Position numbers and translations under genes: made by a program. A stretch of 64,000 nucleotides of DNA, from the NCBI GenBank assembly GCA_002840125.1, contig PGZF01000006.1, positions 62,001 through 126,000 of the forward strand. Reading direction: 5' to 3'. Every line of letters begins with the position of its first letter. Within the stretch, counting starts at the first letter, position 1. Of the stretch, positions 1-8,998 are shown piece after piece. The notes beneath the pieces were generated by a model, which had not been told where the DNA came from, searched no databases, and saw only the letters and a program-made list of their open reading frames with translations. The stretch comes from Gammaproteobacteria bacterium HGW-Gammaproteobacteria-15. GTDB taxonomy: Bacteria > Pseudomonadota > Gammaproteobacteria > Enterobacterales > Alteromonadaceae.

Positions 1-834
1 CATTTGCTCTAAATCGCGATGCGTAGCGGCAACAATACGCACATCAGCCTTAATGGGTTGGGTGCCACCTACCCGTTCATAAGTGCGCTCTTGTAATACT
101 CTTAGCAGCTTTACCTGCATATTCAGCGGCATATCACCTATTTCATCTAAAAACAGTGTACCGCCCTGCGCCAGCTCAAAGCGGCCTTTGCGGGTAGAGA
201 TGGCACCGGTAAAAGCACCCTTTTCATGGCCAAACAGTTCACTTTCCAGTAGTTCTGCCGGTATAGCACCACAGTTTATTGGTACAAAAGGCCCACGCGC
301 CCGGTTAGACAATAAATGAATATTACGCGCAACGACTTCTTTGCCGGTACCTGAAGGGCCAAGCACCAGCACATTAGCTTCTGTTTTTGCCACTTGCTGA
401 ATAAGAAACCGTACTTGCTGCATGGAGGCAGAATTACCTACCATACCGTCAAATTTTGCCATGTTATGCTGCTTATGCTGCAACGGTAACAGGCGGTGAT
501 ACTGCTGGCTGTCGCGCAGTAGCTGAGTTAAAGAGGCATAAGAGAAAGGTTCGCTTAGCAGGCCTACCGCATTGGCATACTGCAACAGGGGTTGCAGTGG
601 CTCTCCCAGCAGTAAGAACGCTGTAGCCGGATAGCGTAACAGCAGATCAGCATGATGCTGGCTTTCAAGTGCCCCCAGCAGCACCACGACCGGCTCCTGG
701 TTATTCAACCTCGCCTGTAGCGCGGCCATATCCAGTATCTGGTGCGGCTCATTAATAAAACTTAATACTGTACTGAGCCGGCTGCAGCGGCTGCTTTGTT
801 CATCAACGATATACAGAAAAGGATTATTTACCAT
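1..834 (-). CDS. flrA: Sigma54-dependent flagellar master activator FlrA/FleQ (5' part, cut by window edge)
   Basis: The first 278 residues are visible; the gene runs off the left edge. Residues 1-115 form a receiver-like FleQ N-terminal domain, followed by a sigma54-interacting AAA+ domain with Walker A GPSGTGKE (near residue 160), the sigma54 loop GAFTGA (near 206) and Walker B TLFLDE (near 226). The family is the top activator of polar flagellar genes, opening sigma54 promoters such as those seen here before flgB, flgF, flgT and the pse operon. The start ATG is the first in frame after the upstream palindrome. The C-terminal HTH domain, expected beyond the edge, cannot be seen. It could also be named fleQ or flaK. 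Confidence 0.93.
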   Translation of the reverse strand, partial: MVNNPFLYIVDEQSSRCSRLSTVLSFINEPHQILDMAALQARLNNQEPVVVLLGALESQHHADLLLRYPATAFLLLGEPLQPLLQYANAVGLLSEPFSYASLTQLLRDSQQYHRLLPLQHKQHNMAKFDGMVGNSASMQQVRFLIQQVAKTEANVLVLGPSGTGKEVVARNIHLLSNRARGPFVPINCGAIPAELLESELFGHEKGAFTGAISTRKGRFELAQGGTLFLDEIGDMPLNMQVKLLRVLQERTYERVGGTQPIKADVRIVAATHRDLEQM

Positions 835-897
835 GCCACTGCTTTTATTATGCTTTTGATTGCATTGTACTTCGCAAAGATGAGCTTGCAAGGTAAT

Positions 898-934
898 ACG
901 CTATTTTTTTGACACAGTGTCAAAAAAATAGCGT
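898..934. repeat. Perfect 37-bp inverted repeat between flagellin-like gene and flrA
   Basis: Two 18-bp arms are exact reverse complements around a single central base; the core reads TTGACACAGTGTCAA. It lies 12 bp past the stop of the upstream flagellin-like gene and about 60 bp before the flrA start. The T-run is inside the stem rather than after it, so it is not a standard intrinsic terminator. It may be a protein-binding operator for flrA or a hairpin insulating the two genes. Confidence 0.7.
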
Positions 935-946
935 GGCTTTACGGTG

Positions 947-1741
947 TTAACTAAGCAGGTTTAAAGCCTGTTGTTGCTGCATTCTGGCCTGCAGTGAAAC
1001 ACTGACAGAAGTATTAGCCAAAATATCAGCCGCAACCTTGTCACTGCTGGCGCGGGCAAAATCCAGATCTTCAATCCGGCTACGCGCTGCTGACTCGGCA
1101 ATTTGCTGGCCGTTTAAATTACTGGCCGCAGAGCTAAAGCTGTTGATGGATGCGCCCGCGTCAGCTTGTAAACCACCAATATAGTCCAGCGATTGCTGAA
1201 TATTGCCAAGCGATGCTGCCGCTGCGTCCGCAGAGCTTAAATCTATACTAAAAATATTCTGTGCGGTTAAACCGGAAGCAACGTCTACCGTGCTTAAATT
1301 CAAACTGCCAGAACCAGTACCAAAGCTTAAGGCGCCGTCCTGATCAAATAACTTTTTACCAGCGAACTCTGTATTATCAATAACCTGCTGAATATTAGCG
1401 GTGTATTGATCCGCCTCTGCCTGCAGTGCTGAGCGCTCTTGCGCGCCGTAAATACCATTACCGGCGGCAACAGCCAAACGGCTTAGCTCGCCAAGGTTGT
1501 CGTTGATGCCTTGCAAGCCCTGCTCATATACCCGCGCTAATGACACACCATCATACAGGTTGCGCTCGCCCTGGCCTTTGCCATTAATACTGCTGCTTAG
1601 CTGATTAGCTATCTGCAAACCGGCTGCATCATCGGCTGCGCTGTTGATCCGCTTTGCAGTAGCCAGCTTTTTTAACAGGCTGTCCTGCTGTAACTGGGCC
1701 TGGTTTAATGTATTTAAACTGCCGGGGGTATTAAGTTTCAT
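947..1741 (-). CDS. Divergent flagellin-like protein
   Basis: A 264-residue protein with flagellin D0/D1 ends: KRINSAADDAAGLQIANQL near residue 30, the signature seen in the four canonical flagellins of this window, and a coiled C-terminus ending QQQALNLLS. It departs from them at the extreme N-terminus, where VNTN..SLNAQR is replaced by KLNTPGSLNTLNQAQ, in LATAKR instead of LSSGFR, and at the C-terminus, which lacks ANQRPQAAL. It is encoded far from the flagellin array, next to flrA and divergent from pseB, with a sigma54-type motif upstream instead of a FliA box. It may be a minor or basal flagellin or a filament-related accessory protein; the function is inferred only. Confidence 0.8.
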   Translation of the reverse strand: MKLNTPGSLNTLNQAQLQQDSLLKKLATAKRINSAADDAAGLQIANQLSSSINGKGQGERNLYDGVSLARVYEQGLQGINDNLGELSRLAVAAGNGIYGAQERSALQAEADQYTANIQQVIDNTEFAGKKLFDQDGALSFGTGSGSLNLSTVDVASGLTAQNIFSIDLSSADAAAASLGNIQQSLDYIGGLQADAGASINSFSSAASNLNGQQIAESAARSRIEDLDFARASSDKVAADILANTSVSVSLQARMQQQQALNLLS

Positions 1742-1815
1742 CTTGGCACCACTTTGTCTTTAAAACTGGTTATAGTTTAGTCAAAGCGACGGTAAACCGC
1801 TATTAATTAAATCAG

Positions 1816-1831
1816 CGCAAAAACTAAGCCG
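1816..1831 (-). promoter_or_regulatory. Candidate sigma54 promoter for the flagellin-like gene
   Basis: The minus strand reads CGGCTTAGTTTTTGCG, keeping GG and GC ten bases apart and the TTGC -12 element of the TGGCAC-N5-TTGC consensus. It lies 75 bp before the flagellin-like start. A weaker sigma70 alternative (TTTACC, 16 bp, TATAAC at 1769-1796) is closer to the gene. Confidence 0.42.
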
Positions 1832-1855
1832 ATGTATTAGTATTAAAGTGTTTGA

Positions 1856-4085
<2,230 letters not shown>

Positions 4086-4089
<4 letters not shown>

Positions 4090-4784
4090 GGGTGGCCATT
4101 ATTCCGGCCCGTGGTGGCAGTAAGCGCATACCCCGCAAAAATATTAATACCTTCTGCGGCCAGCCTATGCTGGCGTATCCTATTCAGGCGGCACTAAACA
4201 GCGGCGTAGTGGACAAAGTAGTGGTTTCCACCGACGATGCCGAAATAGCCGCCATAGCACGGCACTACGGCGCAGAAACTCCTTTTATGCGTAAGCCAGA
4301 GCTGGCGGATGATTTTACCGGTACCACAGACGTCATACGTAACGCCATTACGGAGTTGCAACAACTGGGTTGGCCGCTAAGCAGCTGTGCCTGCATTTAT
4401 GCCACTACCCCGCTGTTAGATAGCGCACGCATTGCAGCGGCATATCAGCTACTGCTTAGCAACCAGGCAGATTATGTCTTTACTGCCGCCCGTTTCTCTT
4501 TCCCTATTCAGCGTGCCCTGCTGCAAACGCCGCAAGGCGGCGTAGTGCCATTTGACCCGGCCAGCATTATGCGCCGCTCGCAAGATCTGGCTGAAACTTT
4601 CCATGATGCCGGTCAACTGTATTGGGCAACAGCTGATACCTGGCTGGATACCGGCAAAGCCGTATTCAGCACCGGCTCCAGAATGCTGCTGTTACCGGCG
4701 CATTTAGTGCAGGATATTGATACTGTTGAGGACTGGCAACGGGCCGAGCTGTTGTACCAATTGCTGCAGGCGCCTGCGCAGTGA
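4086..4784 (+). CDS. pseF: CMP-pseudaminic acid synthetase, PseF
   Basis: A cytidylyltransferase of the NeuA/KdsB family, 232 residues, which activates pseudaminic acid with CTP to give CMP-Pse, the donor for flagellin glycosylation. The nucleotide-binding signature IPARGGSKRIPRKN lies at residues 6-19 and VVSTDDAEIA near 46-55. The start is GTG overlapping the pseC stop, and the gene overlaps pseG by 4 bp. CMP-legionaminate synthetase is a close paralogue, but the neighbours are all Pse enzymes. Confidence 0.93.
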
Positions 4785-5827
4785 AAGTGTTGTTTCGCAC
4801 CGATGCTTCGGTAACCCTGGGTTCAGGCCATGTTATGCGCTGCCTGACACTGGCGCATGCTTTACGTAAGCAGGGAGCCCAATGTGATTTTGCCTGCCGG
4901 CTCACATCCGGCCATTTGGCTGATGTGATCCGCAGCCAGGGCTTTAGCGTGCTGCCATTACCGGATGTTCTGACCAGTCAAATTGCAGATGCAACAGCCA
5001 CTCTGGCGCAGCTAACACAGGATTATGCTTTATTAGTGCTGGATCACTACGCGCTGGCAGCTGACTACTGCCGGATGCTGCGGACCAGATGCCGGTATAT
5101 TTTGCAAATAGATGACCTGGCCAACCGCAGCTATGACTGTGACCTGCTGCTGGATCAAAACCTGGTAGCCAACGCAGAGCAGCGTTACAGCACATGGCTG
5201 CCAACGCATTGCAAGGCGCTGCTGGGGCCGCGTTATGCATTGCTGCGTGAAGAGTTTTACCAAAGTGCAGCGCCACGCGACCGCAACGTTAACAGCAACC
5301 GCATCCTGATTGGCTTTGGCGGCAGTGACGAGCAAAATTTAACTGCTCTGGCGATTACGGCAGTAGATAAACTAAAGCTTCGCGGTATTTCTGCCGATAT
5401 AGTAATCGGAGCGAATAATCCGTGGCATGCAGATATTAAACAGCTTACTGCAAGCCTGCCCAATATGACGTTACATGTGCAATGTAACTATATGGCGAAG
5501 TTAATGCATCAGGCGCGACTCATGCTTGGTGGTGGTGGTGCCAGTCATTGGGAAAGGTGTATTAGTGCTCTGCCGGGTTTGGTTGTTACCGTTGCCGAAA
5601 ATCAGCAGGCGACAACGGCTTATCTTGACCAGCTTGGCGCCTGTGTGTGGTTGGGACAAGCTGCAGATATGTCAGCAGAGTTCTTTGCAGAGCAACTGTG
5701 CTATTACCTGTCGCAACCGGCACTGCTTGATAGTATGGGCCAAACGGCAGCCGGTCTGATACCGGCTGCCGCAGGCACACCGCTGGTAGTTGAAACTATA
5801 ATGAAGACACTGAATAACGAGCATTAG
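4781..5827 (+). CDS. pseG: UDP-2,4-diacetamido-2,4,6-trideoxy-altropyranose hydrolase, PseG
   Basis: PseG removes UDP from the acetylated intermediate before condensation by PseI. The 348-residue protein has a GT-B fold resembling MurG: the N-terminal motif RTDASVTLGSGHVMRCLTLA at residues 6-25, with the catalytic-region His of GSGHVMRC, DDLANR near 110 and the nucleotide-binding GGGGASHWE near 250. The start is GTG overlapping the pseF stop. A 15-bp gap separates it from pseI. Confidence 0.92.
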   Translation: MKVLFRTDASVTLGSGHVMRCLTLAHALRKQGAQCDFACRLTSGHLADVIRSQGFSVLPLPDVLTSQIADATATLAQLTQDYALLVLDHYALAADYCRMLRTRCRYILQIDDLANRSYDCDLLLDQNLVANAEQRYSTWLPTHCKALLGPRYALLREEFYQSAAPRDRNVNSNRILIGFGGSDEQNLTALAITAVDKLKLRGISADIVIGANNPWHADIKQLTASLPNMTLHVQCNYMAKLMHQARLMLGGGGASHWERCISALPGLVVTVAENQQATTAYLDQLGACVWLGQAADMSAEFFAEQLCYYLSQPALLDSMGQTAAGLIPAAAGTPLVVETIMKTLNNEH

Positions 5828-5842
5828 TAACGAGGATAAGGA

Positions 5843-6892
5843 ATGGCAGTAATTATGCTTGGCAAACACGCGGTAGGGCCGGACCAGGCGCCGTTTATTA
5901 TTGCCGAATTATCCGGCAACCATGATCAAAGCCTGGACAAGGCACTGTTAATGGTTGAGGCGGCAGCAAAATGTGGTGCTGACGCGATAAAGCTGCAAAC
6001 CTATACCCCTGACACCATTACGCTGAACCTGCACAAGAACGAATTTTTTATTGATAACCCCGACAGCCTTTGGCACGGCAGCTCCCTGTACAGCCTGTAT
6101 CAACAAGCGATGACACCGTGGGAGTGGCACAAACCGTTGTTTGACAGAGCAAAACAGTTAGGCATGTTGGCCTTTAGCTCACCGTTTGATTTAACCGCGG
6201 TAGACTATCTGGAACAGTTGGATGTGCCCTGCTATAAAATTGCCTCATTTGAAAATATCGATCATGGTTTAATCGCCGCCGTGGCCCGCACCGGTAAACC
6301 GGTGATCATCTCTACCGGCATGGCCACTCAAGTTGAACTGGCTGAAGCCGTTGAAGTACTGCAACGCAACGGTTGCCGTGACATTATCTTATTAAAATGT
6401 ACCAGCAATTACCCGGCGCGCCCCATCGACGCCAACTTGCATACTATTCCGCACCTGGCGGAACTGTTTGGCTGTCAGGTTGGCTTATCTGATCACACCG
6501 CCGGTATTGGTGTCAGCGTGGCTGCCGTGGCGCTGGGCGCAACCATGATTGAAAAGCACTTCGTGCTCGACCGCAGTGAAGGTGGTATTGATGCGGCCTT
6601 TTCCATGGAGCCGGCCGAATTCAGCCTGCTGGTGTCAGAATGTCGTAAAGCTAAAGATGCCCTAGGTAAAGTGCATTATGGCTGTACCGACAAAGAAATT
6701 GCCTCACGGGTACACCGGCGATCGCTCTATATAGCCAAAGATATGCAAGCCGGCGACATCTTTACTGCAGATAACCTACGCTCTGTGCGGCCAGGACTTG
6801 GTCTGGCGCCAAAGTACCTGCCACAGTTTCTCGGCCGTAAGGTAAAACAAGACGTGACGATGGGCACCCCGCTAAGCTGGGAGTTAATCTAA
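5843..6892 (+). CDS. pseI: Pseudaminic acid synthase, PseI
   Basis: A NeuB-family synthase of 349 residues that condenses the PseG product with phosphoenolpyruvate to give pseudaminic acid. The N-terminal TIM barrel shows FIIAELSGNHDQS, KLQTYTP, CYKIASFE, ISTGMA and LSDHTAGIGVSVAAVALGA; the C-terminal SAF/antifreeze-like domain begins near residue 290 with the conserved RRSLYIAKDM. A good ribosome site, AGGATAAGGA, precedes the ATG. Neu5Ac and legionaminic acid synthases are close relatives, but operon context favours Pse. Confidence 0.95.
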   Translation: MAVIMLGKHAVGPDQAPFIIAELSGNHDQSLDKALLMVEAAAKCGADAIKLQTYTPDTITLNLHKNEFFIDNPDSLWHGSSLYSLYQQAMTPWEWHKPLFDRAKQLGMLAFSSPFDLTAVDYLEQLDVPCYKIASFENIDHGLIAAVARTGKPVIISTGMATQVELAEAVEVLQRNGCRDIILLKCTSNYPARPIDANLHTIPHLAELFGCQVGLSDHTAGIGVSVAAVALGATMIEKHFVLDRSEGGIDAAFSMEPAEFSLLVSECRKAKDALGKVHYGCTDKEIASRVHRRSLYIAKDMQAGDIFTADNLRSVRPGLGLAPKYLPQFLGRKVKQDVTMGTPLSWELI

Positions 6893-6895
6893 GGC

Positions 6896-7342
6896 ATGAC
6901 GGCGTCTGTCCGGCTCCGCTTTGCCACTATGGCCGACGCTGAACGCCTGTTGCACTGGCGTAATGACCCCGATACGCGCCGGTTCAGCCTTAACCCTGAG
7001 CAGGTTACTGCGCAGCAGCATATACACTGGCTACAGCAAAGCCTGAGTAATCCGCAGCGCCGGCTGTATATTGCAGAATATGCAGACCAGCCTGTTGGTA
7101 CTGTCAGAGTCGATTCAACTGCAGACAGTCATCGCATTTCCTGGACAGTAGCCGCGGAATGTCGCGGCAAAGGCCTGGCTAAAGCTATGGTTAAATTGTT
7201 GGTAAGCCAACTGACAGGAACAATAGTCGCTGAAATTCTGCCCGGTAATACAGCATCAGTAAAGGTGGCGCAACATGCCGGATTAACCTATCAAAGTACG
7301 CACAATGGCATTATGTATTATGCATACCAGACACCGCGCTAA
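6896..7342 (+). CDS. pseH: UDP-4-amino-sugar N-acetyltransferase, PseH
   Basis: A 148-residue GNAT acetyltransferase that adds the C4 N-acetyl group in Pse synthesis, between the PseC and PseG steps. The N-terminus has LLHWRNDPDTRRFS, typical of PseH-type GNATs, and the acetyl-CoA loop is near WTVAAECRGKGLAKAM (residues 83-98). It follows pseI by 3 bp and completes the pathway. After it comes a remnant of another nucleotidyltransferase gene and then convergent genes. Confidence 0.9.
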   Translation: MTASVRLRFATMADAERLLHWRNDPDTRRFSLNPEQVTAQQHIHWLQQSLSNPQRRLYIAEYADQPVGTVRVDSTADSHRISWTVAAECRGKGLAKAMVKLLVSQLTGTIVAEILPGNTASVKVAQHAGLTYQSTHNGIMYYAYQTPR

Positions 7343-7372
7343 TATTCACATTACACTGCAACAGGATATGTT

Positions 7373-7489
7373 ATGAAAGGAATTTTTCTGGCCGGTGGCA
7401 CCGGCAGTTATCAACTTAACACAGAGACCTTAAATACCAAGGTTTCTGTGTTAAAACTACTACATAACATTTCTTCAAGAATTACTTAA
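7373..7489 (+). pseudogene. Remnant of a sugar-nucleotide transferase gene (RmlA-like N-terminus)
   Basis: After an AGGA site, a 38-codon frame starts MKGIFLAGGTGS, which is the start of glucose-1-phosphate thymidylyltransferase-type enzymes (MKGIILAGG.G). The following residues do not resemble the family and the frame stops at 7489. I infer a 3'-deleted gene that once followed pseH in the operon. It overlaps the end of the convergent methyltransferase-like gene by 4 bp and contains a long hairpin. Confidence 0.55.
7416..7454. terminator. Long hairpin between convergent operons
   Basis: 16-bp arms (one G/T mismatch) surround a 7-base loop, AAATACC. The hairpin lies between pseH and the convergent gene ending at 7486, where a bidirectional barrier would make sense. 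Neither strand has a clear T-run after the stem, so it is not a textbook intrinsic terminator. Confidence 0.4.
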
Positions 7490-8877
7490 GCTGAAAATGA
7501 AAGCCCATTCACATCAAAAATACCGTTAAATATATTCAATGCTTGCTGCTTGCTATAGATACCATTTTCCACCATTGGCCAGGTTTCCACTTCTTCAACA
7601 TCAATCACTCGCTCCATACCTGGTTGAAATTTAACCAGACAAGTCTTGTAATTTAATGCCGCCAATATTGCCAATCTGTGTTGCCCCGCAGTTACAGAGA
7701 ACCTCGATTCACTACCTCGGCGCATGATATAGCCCCGTATAAAACCGTCATAGTTAACTTCAGGATTATATCCTTCGTTAGATATTTTTATTAACAGCTT
7801 ATACAGGCGTTCCACTTCCTGCAATCCCGCTTCTTTTGGAACGGGTCCAAATGCATGAGAATCCCATTCCGGAATATCAGGCTGCTCACTAATACCATTA
7901 GCAATATTCTCTACTGTATCTACTGGTTCAAACCATGGCATCCAACTAACATATTTATTAAGGGGCATGGAGCCAAGCACACCGATATCTTCAGTTTTAC
8001 CGGTTAACGTCCACAACTCTGAAAACACACTTGGACGTACTTTTTCATAATAATGAAACAGCGGAGTATTCTCATAGATAAAATCATTCCGCTTTTCCTG
8101 AAGCATTGATAACAAGTGAGTAGACATTTCAATAAAACGATGCCAGCTGTCATCCTTTGAAAAAGCCTGCATATCTCGGGAACTAATGCATTTACTCAAT
8201 TCCACATTACACAGCTTAACAGGAGTATCCCGCAACAAACTAACTGCATCATTAATACTGGGTATTTTAATTGCCTGACCGCGACCTATGGTTCGGGAGT
8301 ATAAAATCAATGGTCTGTATGGCTCACTTGGAGGGATACCATTAACTGATAGCCCTACCACCTGACTGGTAAATATTTCTCCGGCTTCGTAAAGCAAGTT
8401 ATCAAAATACGCTTTAGCAGAATTTATATCATTCTCAGAAAAGCCCTGGGCTTCGCCATACTTTTCGTAGATCATACATGGCTGAAAAAACATTTGTTTA
8501 TTACATTTTTTGAAGAGTTCTAAAAGAAACTTCTCAGAGTACTCCCGGGAATATATTTTTGCCAACTGCTGATTTACAGATAAAAATAAAACAACATCCA
8601 CTTCCGGCAACTGTTCTATATCATCCAAGGAAAGTGCAATATTACAAATTTCAGCCTGGCTGAAATTATGAATTTGAAACGTACCAGCAGTTTCAGCATA
8701 TTTTTTTTCAGATTCAAAGCCAAAAGCCTTAAGCCCAAATGAATCAAGAGAACAAGTTACCACACCTTCATTACAACCAATATCAATCGCAGTCTTGGCG
8801 TTAACATCCAGATGCAGCTTGATCAAATTGATATTCTGACGAACACCTTCCAGCCTTGCTCCTAACTGATAACTCAT
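7486..8877 (-). CDS. SAM-methyltransferase-like protein with C-terminal ParB-like motif
   Basis: A 463-residue protein without a family name I recognise. Residues 28-50 (TAIDIGCNEGVVT) look like methyltransferase motif I, with an acidic residue (FESEKKY) at the motif II position. The last 100 residues contain RFSVTAGQHRLAILAALNY, which resembles the G.HR..A motif of ParB-like domains. Its codon use is visibly more AT-rich than that of the pse and flagellar neighbours. It lies 121 bp downstream of maf, with a small hairpin (8959-8978) in the gap. Sugar or flagellin modification is possible from position, but no function is shown. Confidence 0.6.
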   Translation of the reverse strand: MSYQLGARLEGVRQNINLIKLHLDVNAKTAIDIGCNEGVVTCSLDSFGLKAFGFESEKKYAETAGTFQIHNFSQAEICNIALSLDDIEQLPEVDVVLFLSVNQQLAKIYSREYSEKFLLELFKKCNKQMFFQPCMIYEKYGEAQGFSENDINSAKAYFDNLLYEAGEIFTSQVVGLSVNGIPPSEPYRPLILYSRTIGRGQAIKIPSINDAVSLLRDTPVKLCNVELSKCISSRDMQAFSKDDSWHRFIEMSTHLLSMLQEKRNDFIYENTPLFHYYEKVRPSVFSELWTLTGKTEDIGVLGSMPLNKYVSWMPWFEPVDTVENIANGISEQPDIPEWDSHAFGPVPKEAGLQEVERLYKLLIKISNEGYNPEVNYDGFIRGYIMRRGSESRFSVTAGQHRLAILAALNYKTCLVKFQPGMERVIDVEEVETWPMVENGIYSKQQALNIFNGIFDVNGLSFSA

Positions 8878-8998
8878 AATATCCTCATTGCTGGGGTTAA
8901 TTAAACGATAAACCTGAACAGTTTTTATCCATAATGCATCGTCAACAGGCAGTTTTCACTGTTTAGCTATGTAAACAGCAAAAAATAACACCTTCGGC

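Noticed and set aside
1808-1835. TAAA-N16-GCCGAT, a possible FliA promoter reading toward pseB
   Set aside because: The spacer is long for the conserved -35/-10 pair seen at the other FliA sites here and the -10 box ends GT; the nearby sigma54 motif is better placed for pseB.
8959-8978. CTGTTTA hairpin between maf and the methyltransferase-like gene as a terminator
   Set aside because: The minus-strand T-run lies before, not after, the stem.
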